In this document: piece after piece, positions 55,772 to 64,000 of the stretch | Layout of the letters: each line of letters opens with the position of its first letter | How positions within the stretch are numbered: the first letter of the stretch is position 1 | Assembly (NCBI RefSeq): GCF_004116955.1 | Contig: NZ_CP026362.1 | Span: forward strand, 536,501 to 600,500 | DNA from: Bacillus vallismortis | GTDB taxonomy: Bacteria; Bacillota; Bacilli; Bacillales; Bacillaceae | DNA length: 64,000 bases | Reading direction: 5' to 3' | Program-made: the position numbers and the translations under genes | Notes under the pieces: generated by a model | The model's input: only the letters and a program-made list of their open reading frames with translations | Told to the model about the DNA's origin: nothing | Database searches by the model: none

Positions 55772-56917
55772 ATGTTATATTTAGACAATAGTTCAACGAC
55801 TAAACCTTACGATGAAGTCTTAGACACATATGAACAAACAAGCAGACGATACTTTGGGAATCCTTCATCTTTGCACCGGTATGGAGCTGAAACGGAACAG
55901 CTGCTTCAGGCAGCTAAACATCAGATAAAAAGAGCCTTAGGCCTAAAGAATTATGATATTGTCTTTGCGTCAGGCGCTACAGAAGCTAATAACTTGGCTT
56001 TAAAAGGAGCCGCTTTGTCAAAAATAAAAGCAGGCAAGCATATCATTGCCACTTCGATCGAGCATCCATCTGTTACGGAATCATTAGAACAGCTGACAGA
56101 GTTATTCGGATTTGACGTCACTTATCTTTCAGTGAACGAAGACGGATTTGTCTCAATTGAAGAACTGAAACAAGCTATACGCCCCGATACAGTGCTTGTC
56201 AGCATGATGCATGTGAACAATGAAGTCGGTTCCGTACAGCCGATTGAAGAAGCGGGTAAAGTGCTGAAAGAGCACCCGAACATTTTGTTTCACGTCGATT
56301 ATGTGCAGGGCATCTATAAAGTGCCATTGGCTATTGAAAAGGCCGGCATTGATCTTTGTTCGATTTCCGGGCATAAATTTCACGGCCTAAAAGGGACAGG
56401 CGCGCTTATCGTAAAAGAAGGAACACGCTTGATTCCGTTGATCACAGGGGGCTCCCAGCAAAAAGGCATACGGGCCGGAACGGAGCATATTGCGGGCGCG
56501 GTTTCGCTTGCCAAAGCCATTAATCTTGCCGCTGCTGATTTTGAAACACGCCTTGACACGATGGCAGCCGCAAAGGAATTGTTTATGATAAAGCTGAGTG
56601 AGACCGAAGGCGTTGTGGTCAACACGCCACAAATAAATAGTGCGCCGCACATTATTAATTTCTCTGTTCCGGGGATTAAAGCAGAGGTGCTTTTGCACAT
56701 GCTTGAAGAACAGGATATATTCGTCTCAACCACTTCGGCCTGCTCGGCAAAAGAGCATAAGCCCAGCAAGGTTCTCCTGCAGATGGGCAAGGGAGAGCAA
56801 ATTGCCGGCAGCAGCATCAGAATCAGCTTAAACTACAGCCAGACAAGCGATGTGGCAGAACCGTTTATGAGCGCGCTCCGTCCTGGCATCAAAAAATTAA
56901 AGAAAATGATGAGGTAG
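55772..56917 (+). CDS. nifZ: Cysteine desulfurase NifZ (IscS-like)
   Basis: 381 residues, PLP-dependent. The PLP lysine is in [16 protein letters not shown] and the catalytic cysteine in [13 protein letters not shown]. In B. subtilis it supplies sulfur to ThiI for 4-thiouridine; thiI follows after three bases. AAAGGAGTAAAAAG precedes the ATG. The 200 bp between braB and nifZ must hold both promoters. Confidence 0.95.
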   Translation: MLYLDNSSTTKPYDEVLDTYEQTSRRYFGNPSSLHRYGAETEQLLQAAKHQIKRALGLKNYDIVFASGATEANNLALKGAALSKIKAGKHIIATSIEHPSVTESLEQLTELFGFDVTYLSVNEDGFVSIEELKQAIRPDTVLVSMMHVNNEVGSVQPIEEAGKVLKEHPNILFHVDYVQGIYKVPLAIEKAGIDLCSISGHKFHGLKGTGALIVKEGTRLIPLITGGSQQKGIRAGTEHIAGAVSLAKAINLAAADFETRLDTMAAAKELFMIKLSETEGVVVNTPQINSAPHIINFSVPGIKAEVLLHMLEEQDIFVSTTSACSAKEHKPSKVLLQMGKGEQIAGSSIRISLNYSQTSDVAEPFMSALRPGIKKLKKMMR

Positions 56918-56920
56918 AAC

Positions 56921-58126
56921 ATGAATTACGATCATATATTAATTCGTTTTGGGGAAATTTCAACCAAAGGCAAAAACAGAAAAAGCTTTATTGAGCGCTT
57001 AAAGCAAAACGTCAGACTCGTTTTGAAAGACTATCCGAACTTAAAATACTTTTCCAATCGGGACCGGATGACGATTACATTAAATGGAGAAGATCCGGAG
57101 GCTCTTTTTCCTCATTTAAAGCAGGTGTTTGGCATTCAAAGCTTCAGCCTGGCGATTAAATGTGACAGCCGCTTAGATGAGATTAAGGCAACTGCTCTGC
57201 AGGCTATTGAGGATCAGTATCAGCCCGGTGATACGTTTAAAGTGGCGACAAAGAGAGCGTATAAACAATTTGAATTAGATACAAACGAAATGAACGCTGA
57301 GATCGGCGGCCACATTTTGAGACATACAGAAGGATTGACAGTCGATGTCCGCAACCCTGACATTCCGCTCAGAATCGAAATCAGGGAGGAAGCGACCTTT
57401 TTGACGATTCGCGATGAAAAAGGTGCAGGCGGACTGCCGGTTGGTTCAGCAGGCAAAGCGATGCTCATGCTTTCCGGCGGTTTTGACAGCCCTGTGGCAG
57501 GTTTTTATGCGATGAAACGGGGACTGTCGGTAGAAGCTGTACATTTCTTCAGCCCGCCATACACAAGCGAGCGCGCAAAGCAAAAGGTAATGGACCTGGC
57601 AAAATGTTTGTCCCGCTTTGGGGGAAGCATGACGCTTCATATCGTTCCGTTTACAAAAACACAAGAGCTCATCCAAAAACAAATCCCTGAGAACTACACA
57701 ATGACGGCAACCCGCCGCCTTATGCTTCAAATTGCTGACAGAATCCGAGAAAAGAGAAACGGGCTTGCGATCATTACAGGAGAGAGCCTCGGCCAGGTAG
57801 CGAGCCAAACGCTTGAAAGCATGTATGCGATAAATGCGGTGACGTCAACCCCGATTTTGCGTCCGTTAATCGGCATGGATAAAACAGACATCATCGAAAA
57901 GTCACGGGAAATCGGCACATACGAGACAAGCATTCAGCCGTTTGAAGACTGCTGCACGATCTTTACGCCGCCAAGCCCGAAAACACGTCCTAAAAAAGAA
58001 AAAATCGAACACTATGAAAGCTTTGTTGATTTTGAACCGTATATCCAAGAAGCGGTTGAAAACATTGAGACCGTGACGCTGTACAGCGAACAAGAAGCAA
58101 ACGATAAATTCGCGGAACTCTTTTAG
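56921..58126 (+). CDS. thiI: tRNA 4-thiouridine synthase ThiI
   Basis: 401 residues. An N-terminal ferredoxin-like region and THUMP domain (about 60-165) precede the PP-loop ATPase with [13 protein letters not shown] (about 184-197). There is no C-terminal rhodanese domain, as in Bacillus, where NifZ is the dedicated partner. It modifies U8 of tRNAs and may feed thiamine synthesis in other species. Confidence 0.96.
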   Translation: MNYDHILIRFGEISTKGKNRKSFIERLKQNVRLVLKDYPNLKYFSNRDRMTITLNGEDPEALFPHLKQVFGIQSFSLAIKCDSRLDEIKATALQAIEDQYQPGDTFKVATKRAYKQFELDTNEMNAEIGGHILRHTEGLTVDVRNPDIPLRIEIREEATFLTIRDEKGAGGLPVGSAGKAMLMLSGGFDSPVAGFYAMKRGLSVEAVHFFSPPYTSERAKQKVMDLAKCLSRFGGSMTLHIVPFTKTQELIQKQIPENYTMTATRRLMLQIADRIREKRNGLAIITGESLGQVASQTLESMYAINAVTSTPILRPLIGMDKTDIIEKSREIGTYETSIQPFEDCCTIFTPPSPKTRPKKEKIEHYESFVDFEPYIQEAVENIETVTLYSEQEANDKFAELF

Positions 58127-58168
58127 GTCAGCCCAGCTCCTGTCTACAATTACCAAAGTTTTTCTGAA

Positions 58169-58199
58169 TGAAGCCATGTGTTTTAACACAATCTATACT
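58169..58199 (+). promoter_or_regulatory. Possible sigma-G promoter of sspA
   Basis: TGAAGC, 18 bases and CTATACT loosely fit the sigma-G pattern, placed just before the sspA ribosome site. Confidence 0.35.
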
Positions 58200-58217
58200 C
58201 ACAAGGAGGTGAGACAC

Positions 58218-58433
58218 ATGGCACAAAACAGTCAAAACGGTAACAGCAGTAACCAACTTCTAGTACCAGGAGCTGCTCAAGCGATCGACCAAATGAAATT
58301 AGAAATCGCTTCTGAATTCGGTGTAAACCTTGGAGCGGACACAACTTCTCGCGCTAACGGTTCTGTTGGAGGAGAGATCACAAAACGTCTTGTATCTTTT
58401 GCTCAACAAAACATGGGCGGAGGACAATTCTAA
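58218..58433 (+). CDS. sspA: Small acid-soluble spore protein SspA (alpha/beta type)
   Basis: 71 residues, binds and protects spore DNA. The germination-protease site and conserved core are visible as [20 protein letters not shown] and [29 protein letters not shown] precedes the ATG. From memory strain 168 SspA has 69 residues; the N-terminus here ([13 protein letters not shown]) differs, showing the host is not strain 168. Confidence 0.96.
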   Translation: MAQNSQNGNSSNQLLVPGAAQAIDQMKLEIASEFGVNLGADTTSRANGSVGGEITKRLVSFAQQNMGGGQF

Positions 58434-58458
58434 TTTACAATTTCACATAATGGCTTAG

Positions 58459-58487
58459 GAGTGGGGTTTTTCCCCACTCTTTTTCGT
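58459..58487 (+). terminator. Terminator of sspA
   Basis: GAGTGGGG-TTTT-TCCCCACTC followed by TTTTTC. Confidence 0.92.
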
Positions 58488-58612
58488 TTTTATATACATA
58501 AAAGGACCAGCGACCTATAAAAACACATGTTTATCGAGCTTGTTTTTAGGCAAATGCTTACGGAAAGAGCCTGTATTTATGTATAATGGGTGGAGAAAGT
58601 GAGGAGTTGTTC

Positions 58613-60202
58613 GTGTTAAAACGAGAAGATTTAATTGCCCCTATGCAATATAATTTAGTCAATGAAATGGAAAAGTTCAGTGCGGCTGGACAAAAAACCG
58701 CTCTTCTATGGGAGGATGAGACTGGCAAGCAAGAATCCTGGTCATATGAAAAGCTGATGGAAGAAACAAATAAAATCGGAGCGGCTTTGGCTGACCTTGG
58801 ATTTAAAAAGGGCGACAAGGTGATTGTAATGGTTCCGCGGGTGCTCGAAGCCTATGCTGTTTATCTGGCTATCCTGAAATCAGGAATGGTTGTCATCCCG
58901 TGCTCTGAAATGCTTCGTGCGAAAGATCTTGAATACCGGATAGAACACGCGGAAGTGAAAGGCGCTATTGTCTATTCTGCGTTTATTGGCGCTTTCCGTG
59001 ATGTCAGTACGGCTGACAAACTGATTAAGCTGTCTATTGGCGAAAACGAGGCCGGCTGGAAAAATCTCTTATCGATTGAAGCGGACGGAAGCCAATTTCA
59101 AACGGCTGACACAACTAGAGAAGATATGGCATTCTTATCTTACACCTCCGGAACAACAGGTCAGCCTAAAGGTGTTGTACATACGCACGGTTGGGCATTT
59201 GCTCATTTAAAAACATCTGCCGGCGCTTGGCTTGATATTTCTGAAAAGGATATCGTCTGGGCGACTGCTGCCCCAGGCTGGCAAAAGTGGGTGTGGAGCC
59301 CATTTTTAGCGGTGCTCGGCAGCGGAGCAACGGGTTTTGTGTACCAAGGCAGATTCAAAGCAGAAAAATATTTAGAACTTCTAAACCGCTACAAAGTCAA
59401 TGTCTTCTGCTGTACGCCGACGGAATACCGCTTAATGGCGAAGGTCGAAGGCTTGGACCGCTATGACCTTTCTGCCCTGCACAGCGCCGTTTCTGCAGGC
59501 GAGCCGCTCAACCGTGAAGTCATTGATGTGTTCCAAAAGCACTTCGGCATTAAAGTTCGGGACGGATACGGCCAAACAGAAAGCACGCTTTTAGTCGGTG
59601 TCTTAAAAGACATGGATATTAAACCAGGAAGCATGGGAAAACCGACACCGGGAAATCAGGTGGAGATCATTGATGGAGACGGTGAAATCTGTAAAACTGG
59701 CGAAGTTGGCGATATCGCTGTCCACCTTAGCACGCCGGCACTCTTTAAAGAATATTACAAAGATCCGGACAGAATGAAGACACAAATTCGCGGTGATTAT
59801 TTCCTAACAGGAGACAGAGCAAAAAAAGACGAGGAAGGTTATTTCTGGTTTGAAAGCCGAAATGACGATATCATCATCAGCTCCGGCTACACGATCGGGC
59901 CATTCGAAGTGGAAGACGCGCTCGTTAAGCACCCTGAAGTAAAAGAATGTGCTGTTGTTGCAAGCCCTGATGAAATCAGAGGCTCGATCGTTAAGGCGTA
60001 CGTTGTCCTGCAAGATCATGAAAAACGCAGTGATGAGCTTGTCAAAAAGCTGCAAAACCATGTGAAGACCATCACGGCTCCATACAAATATCCTAGAGAA
60101 ATTGAATTTGTGGAGAGCCTGCCGAAAACGGCTTCTGCAAAAATCAGACGCGTGGAATTAAGAAAACGTGAAGAACAGCTCAAAGCCAATAAAAAGGCGT
60201 AG
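58613..60202 (+). CDS. ytcI: Acyl-CoA synthetase YtcI
   Basis: 529 residues of the AMP-forming acyl-CoA synthetase family, near AcsA but distinct. The AMP loop YTSGTTGQPKGVVHTHG (about 176-192) and C-terminal KTASAKIRRVEL with the catalytic lysine are present. Substrate unknown, probably a short or medium acid. I choose GTG 58613, seven bases after GAGGAG; the longer frame from 58586 overlaps that site. Confidence 0.9.
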   Translation: MLKREDLIAPMQYNLVNEMEKFSAAGQKTALLWEDETGKQESWSYEKLMEETNKIGAALADLGFKKGDKVIVMVPRVLEAYAVYLAILKSGMVVIPCSEMLRAKDLEYRIEHAEVKGAIVYSAFIGAFRDVSTADKLIKLSIGENEAGWKNLLSIEADGSQFQTADTTREDMAFLSYTSGTTGQPKGVVHTHGWAFAHLKTSAGAWLDISEKDIVWATAAPGWQKWVWSPFLAVLGSGATGFVYQGRFKAEKYLELLNRYKVNVFCCTPTEYRLMAKVEGLDRYDLSALHSAVSAGEPLNREVIDVFQKHFGIKVRDGYGQTESTLLVGVLKDMDIKPGSMGKPTPGNQVEIIDGDGEICKTGEVGDIAVHLSTPALFKEYYKDPDRMKTQIRGDYFLTGDRAKKDEEGYFWFESRNDDIIISSGYTIGPFEVEDALVKHPEVKECAVVASPDEIRGSIVKAYVVLQDHEKRSDELVKKLQNHVKTITAPYKYPREIEFVESLPKTASAKIRRVELRKREEQLKANKKA

Positions 60203-60223
60203 AAGAAAGAGAGTGAACGTGAA

Positions 60224-61813
60224 GTGAAGGCGATATGGCACGGCGGTTTCATTTATACGATGCTCGAAGAAGGCGATCGTACAGAGGCGGTTTATGTTGA
60301 GGATGGTGTCATAAAAGGCACTGGGAGCTATGAGCATCTGAAGAAAAAGTACGGGTCTCGGGAAACAGAAGAAATCAGTCTGAACGGGGCAGTGATGTTT
60401 CCCGGATTTGTCGACAGCCATTTACATTTAATCGGTCACGGTGAGAAACAGCTTCAGCTTGATCTGTCTGCGCTGACGTCTAAAGAAGCTATTGTACAGG
60501 CAGTGAAGGAAAGAGAACGGCAGTGCCCTGAGGGCGATTGGCTCATTGGAGAAGGATGGAATGAAAATCAATTTGAGACACCGGACTATTTGACAAAGCA
60601 TGATCTTGACCGTTTATTTCCAGAGAGGCCCGTCTTGCTTAAGCGAATATGCCGGCATGCGCTGACTGTTAATTCTGCGGCTCTTCAAGCGGCAGGGATT
60701 ACAAGACACACTCCTGACCCTGACGGAGGGGTCATCGTAAAAGATGCAAATGGTGAGCCGACCGGGCTTCTGTTTGACAAGGCGCAGGATCTCATTCTGA
60801 AGGCTGTCCCGCCAGTCTCCCAGCAATATGTTGATGAGGCGCTTACAGCTGCAATAAAAGACTGCTGGTCAAAAGGCCTGACGGGGGGACATTCGGAAGA
60901 CTTGTCCTATTATGGTGATGTGTCGGTGCCGATAAAAGCTTATGAGAAAGCTGCCGCAAGCGGAAGGTATCCGTTTCGCTGTCATTTGCTCGTTCATCAT
61001 GAAGCGGTCGATCGCTGGGAGCGTCTGGAGCAGCCGTCGGGCCCGTATGTGGAATTCGGTGCGATGAAAATTTTTGCTGACGGGGCGCTTGGCGGAAGAA
61101 CAGCTTTATTGAAAGAACCATATCACGACGATCCATCCACTAATGGTGTTCAAGTTCATGATGACGAAACCCTTGGCCGGCTCATTCGAAAAGCGAGAGA
61201 AAAAGGCATGGAGGTTGCCGTTCATGTAATCGGCGATCTTGCGTTTGAAAAAGTGCTGAACGCAATTGAAAAGCATCCGCCAAAAAGCGGCCGGCATGAT
61301 CGGCTCATTCACGCTCAGGTGCTCAATGATGAATTAATCGAAAAAGCGGCACGCATGCCGATCGCGCTTGACCTTCAGCCCCATTTCGTCGCCAGTGATT
61401 TTCCGTGGGTCATTGACCGTCTTGGAAAAGACCGAATGAACACAGCCTTTGCGTGGAAAACGCTGCTGTCTAAAGGCATGTTATGCGCGGGAGGCTCAGA
61501 CGCCCCGATTGAGCCTGTTGACCCGCTTCTTGGCATTCAATCGGCGGTGCTCCGGAAAAGCAGCCATGAGAAGAACGGGCCGAGCTATCATGAAAGCGAA
61601 TGTTTAACGGTGTATGAAGCGATTGAGCTCTACACAAAAGGAAGCGCCGGGATCATTTATAAAGAGAAGTCACGAGGGAAAATTGCAGAGGGCTATGATG
61701 CGGATTTTACGGTTCTCAGCGATGACCCATTTATAATTGACCCTGCACAGCTTCATCTTTTGGACATTAACAAGACGGTAATCAACGGCCAAATTGTATA
61801 TGAGAAATCATAA
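60224..61813 (+). CDS. ytcJ: Amidohydrolase YtcJ
   Basis: 529 residues, amidohydrolase family 3. The metal site begins at GFVDSHLHLIGHGEKQ (about 63-78), with HVIGDLAFEKVL and AGGSDAPIEPVDPL further on. Substrate unknown. It starts 21 bases after ytcI, likely one operon. The GTG at 60224 follows GAGTGAACGTGAA, a weak site. Confidence 0.88.
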   Translation: MKAIWHGGFIYTMLEEGDRTEAVYVEDGVIKGTGSYEHLKKKYGSRETEEISLNGAVMFPGFVDSHLHLIGHGEKQLQLDLSALTSKEAIVQAVKERERQCPEGDWLIGEGWNENQFETPDYLTKHDLDRLFPERPVLLKRICRHALTVNSAALQAAGITRHTPDPDGGVIVKDANGEPTGLLFDKAQDLILKAVPPVSQQYVDEALTAAIKDCWSKGLTGGHSEDLSYYGDVSVPIKAYEKAAASGRYPFRCHLLVHHEAVDRWERLEQPSGPYVEFGAMKIFADGALGGRTALLKEPYHDDPSTNGVQVHDDETLGRLIRKAREKGMEVAVHVIGDLAFEKVLNAIEKHPPKSGRHDRLIHAQVLNDELIEKAARMPIALDLQPHFVASDFPWVIDRLGKDRMNTAFAWKTLLSKGMLCAGGSDAPIEPVDPLLGIQSAVLRKSSHEKNGPSYHESECLTVYEAIELYTKGSAGIIYKEKSRGKIAEGYDADFTVLSDDPFIIDPAQLHLLDINKTVINGQIVYEKS

Positions 61814-61841
61814 AAGGACAGGCGGCAGCCTGTCCTTTTCA
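61811..61841. terminator. Bidirectional terminator ytcJ / nadK
   Basis: AAAAGGACAGGC-GGCA-GCCTGTCCTTTTC between convergent genes. Confidence 0.9.
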
Positions 61842-61845
61842 TTTT

Positions 61846-62649
61846 CTATAAAAAAGTGCGCTTCACTTTCTCCCAAAATGAATTGTCTTTTAGTTTGACT
61901 GTTTTGATTTTTTTGTCAGACAGTTTGATTTCGATCGTTTTCACGTTTCTCGTGCTGAGTGCTTCATTGTCCAAGCCGATGATTGGGTGTTCATTGCCGT
62001 CTTGCATCACGCGAAGGGTCAGCTTTCGGTCAGAACTGAGGACAAATGGCGAGCCGAGTGTCCGATAGGTGTTATTGTTAAGAGATGCAAGCTCAGACAC
62101 TTGAATGCATGGAAGCAGCGGATCAACAACTGCTCCTGCAACGGACTTGTTATATGCGGTGCTGCCTGTCGGCGTTGAGATAATCATGCCGTCTCCTCTA
62201 AACGTTTCGAAGTGCAGGTCATCAATCAGCACATCCATCACAAAGGTCTTAATAATGCTTGAACGGATGGAAACCTCGTTTAAGCAGTGAAAAGGGCTGG
62301 CGTTATCCACTGTCACTTCAATCAGCGGATACTTTCTGACTTCTATTTGTTCAAACGTCATTGCATCGACCATTTTTCCGTGATCATCACTATGAAAGTC
62401 ACAATATAAATGAGCTTTCCCTTTTTTGGTAATGCCGACGTACAAGCAATCGTCACGGAAATTCGTCTTTCTGACTGCTTGCAAAAATGTGCCGTCCCCG
62501 CCAATACTTGCGATAATATTGGCGTCTGAGGGCTGATTCACAACTGTAAATCCATGCTCTTCAGCCAATTGTGTTAACGAGCTGGCTTGTTCGTTTGTTT
62601 TCTGGTCTTGTTTGTGAAAAAAATAAACATTACGGCGTTGATCGGTCAT
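61846..62649 (-). CDS. NAD kinase (YtdI, NadK2 type)
   Basis: 267 residues. The GGDG motif appears in IASIGGDGTFLQAV (about 46-59) and the second signature in GDGMIISTPTGSTAYNKS. It phosphorylates NAD+ to NADP+. B. subtilis has two such kinases; this position corresponds to ytdI (PpnKB). Confidence 0.94.
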   Translation of the reverse strand: MTDQRRNVYFFHKQDQKTNEQASSLTQLAEEHGFTVVNQPSDANIIASIGGDGTFLQAVRKTNFRDDCLYVGITKKGKAHLYCDFHSDDHGKMVDAMTFEQIEVRKYPLIEVTVDNASPFHCLNEVSIRSSIIKTFVMDVLIDDLHFETFRGDGMIISTPTGSTAYNKSVAGAVVDPLLPCIQVSELASLNNNTYRTLGSPFVLSSDRKLTLRVMQDGNEHPIIGLDNEALSTRNVKTIEIKLSDKKIKTVKLKDNSFWEKVKRTFL

Positions 62650-62836
62650 ATCCCATTTCCCCTTTAGCTGTCATATTTAAGTTTTTCTGTCATCCAGTAT
62701 TTGTGATAAAATACCTTTGGCCATAAGTGTACCATGTTTGCCGGCAGTCAGTTAAGCATGAGCTTTCTCATCACATGAAACATTTTTCATATTGAACCGT
62801 ATAATGAGAGAGTCTGGGAAAAAGGAGGAGAAAAAA

Positions 62837-63844
62837 ATGAATGCAAAAAGATGGATCGCATTAGTGATTGCCTTGGGGATTTTCGGCGTCTCCATCATCG
62901 TCAGCATCTCAATGAGTTTCTTTGAAAGCGTCAAAGGCGCTCAAACGGATCTCACATCACTGACGGATGAATCGCAGGAAAAGACCCTGGAAAACGGCAG
63001 TCTCACAAGTAAAATTGCTGTATTGGAAGTCAGCGGCACCATTCAGGATAATGGGGATTCAAGCAGTCTGCTCGGTTCAGGGGGATATAACCACAGAACG
63101 TTTTTGAAAAACCTTGAGCGTGCAAAAGATGACAAGGCAGTTAAAGGAATCGTTCTGAAGGTGAATTCTCCGGGCGGCGGAGTCTATGAAAGTGCTGAAA
63201 TACATAAGAAGCTGGAAGAAATTAAGAAAGAAACAAAAAAACCGATTTACGTGTCGATGGGATCGATGGCAGCATCCGGCGGCTATTACATCTCAACGGC
63301 GGCTGATAAGATTTTTGCCACCCCGGAAACCTTGACCGGGTCACTCGGCGTCATTATGGAAAGCGTCAATTATGCAAAGCTCGCTGATAAGCTCGGTATT
63401 TCTTTTGAAACAATTAAGAGCGGGGCCCATAAGGATATTATGTCTCCTTCCCGTGAGATGACGAAAGAAGAAAAGAACATCATGCAATCAATGGTTGATA
63501 ATTCTTATGAAGGTTTTGTTGATGTCATTTCTGAAGGCCGCGGCATGCCGAAAGCAGAGGTAAAGAAAATTGCGGACGGACGCGTCTATGACGGTCGGCA
63601 GGCGAAAAAACTGAATCTTGTTGATAAGCTTGGTTTTTATGACGATACCATTTCAGCGATGAAAAAGGATCATAAAGATTTGAAAAACGCCTCTGTCATT
63701 TCTTACGAGGAAAGTTTCGGGTTAGGCTCGCTGTTTTCCATGGGCGCCAACAAAATGTTTAAGAGTGAAATCGATTTTCTGAATATGAGAGAAGTACTTT
63801 CACAATCCGGTTCGCCGAGAATGATGTATCTCTATGCGAAGTAG
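62837..63844 (+). CDS. sppA: Signal peptide peptidase SppA
   Basis: 335 residues. One N-terminal membrane segment (about 6-28, [19 protein letters not shown]) precedes the S49 protease core, with the serine in [12 protein letters not shown] and the lysine near [14 protein letters not shown]. It degrades remnant signal peptides in the membrane and takes part in resistance to some antimicrobial peptides. AAAGGAGGAG precedes the ATG; the frame upstream from 62792 is unsupported. yteJ follows after 12 bases. Confidence 0.95.
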   Translation: MNAKRWIALVIALGIFGVSIIVSISMSFFESVKGAQTDLTSLTDESQEKTLENGSLTSKIAVLEVSGTIQDNGDSSSLLGSGGYNHRTFLKNLERAKDDKAVKGIVLKVNSPGGGVYESAEIHKKLEEIKKETKKPIYVSMGSMAASGGYYISTAADKIFATPETLTGSLGVIMESVNYAKLADKLGISFETIKSGAHKDIMSPSREMTKEEKNIMQSMVDNSYEGFVDVISEGRGMPKAEVKKIADGRVYDGRQAKKLNLVDKLGFYDDTISAMKKDHKDLKNASVISYEESFGLGSLFSMGANKMFKSEIDFLNMREVLSQSGSPRMMYLYAK

Positions 63845-63856
63845 GAGGGGTCTATA

Positions 63857-64000
63857 ATGGATGTGACATATGAAGAGTTAGAGCGCAATGACCTCAAAGG
63901 CCCGCTAGAAGCGGAACAGCTTACACATGCTTATGCGGGCTTTTGGGTTCGTTTCTGGGCTTTTCTGCTTGATTGGCTCGTTGTATGGGGATTAAACCAT
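63857..64000 (+). CDS. yteJ: RDD-family membrane protein YteJ, 5' part only
   Basis: The first 48 codons are in the window. The N-terminus (MDVTYEELERND) leads to GFWVRFWAFLLDWLVVWGLN, the start of an RDD-type membrane domain. It follows sppA by 12 bases with GTAGGAGGGG as ribosome site; in B. subtilis SppA and YteJ act together. Confidence 0.85.
   Translation, partial: MDVTYEELERNDLKGPLEAEQLTHAYAGFWVRFWAFLLDWLVVWGLNH

Overview
The window is a chromosomal segment of a Bacillus subtilis-group bacterium. Gene order and protein lengths match the B. subtilis aroA-ccpA-motPS-acuCBA-acsA-tyrS-rpsD-dgcP-ytsP-refZ-hisJ-ezrA-braB-nifZ-thiI-sspA-ytcI-ytcJ-nadK-sppA-yteJ block. It is not identical to the laboratory strain: SspA, for example, is 71 residues instead of the 69 I recall for strain 168.

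Between tyrS and rpsD lies a complete-looking 37.9 kb temperate siphophage (9623-47533). A 21-bp direct repeat marks its ends and equals the last codons plus stop of rpsD. The rpsD reading frame is therefore kept intact at the right junction, and the phage supplies a new terminator behind it. Left to right the prophage carries: integrase, ImmA-like protease and a double-HTH repressor (all leftward); a divergent Cro-like gene and early genes; a replication module (winged-helix initiator with internal iterons, helicase loader, DnaB-type helicase); ArpU; an accessory island (HicAB toxin-antitoxin, a stand-alone TIR-like protein, an HNH nuclease and a HEPN-like protein); HK97-type packaging and head genes; tail genes including a frameshifted chaperone pair, tape measure, Dit, Tal, a TagC-like propeller protein and a BppU-like baseplate protein; XkdX, holin and amidase; and a right-hand lysogenic-conversion region (LXG toxin with an Imm50-like immunity protein, Rap-Phr pair, zinc-ribbon protein and two tiny leftward genes).

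Host regions. The left flank (1-9610) holds the end of aroA, the ccpA-motPS operon with its intergenic stem-loop, the divergent acuABC/acsA acetate genes with cre sites, and a tyrosine T-box in front of tyrS. The right flank (47514-64000) holds rpsD with its long leader, dgcP, ytsP, refZ, hisJ, ezrA, braB, nifZ-thiI, sspA, ytcI-ytcJ, nadK, sppA and the start of yteJ.

The most interesting material is signalling and conflict cargo. The Rap-Phr cassette has a pheromone precursor with two PVGT-type repeats, and about 340 bp away a convergent 38-residue gene carries the same PVGT pattern. The prophage also has two near-identical 15-16 residue micro-ORFs after arpU, a TIR-like effector with its own terminator, and a HEPN-motif gene wedged between the HNH gene and terS. 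Co-residence of Rap-Phr with an ImmR/ImmA-type switch suggests, but does not prove, population-density control of this prophage.
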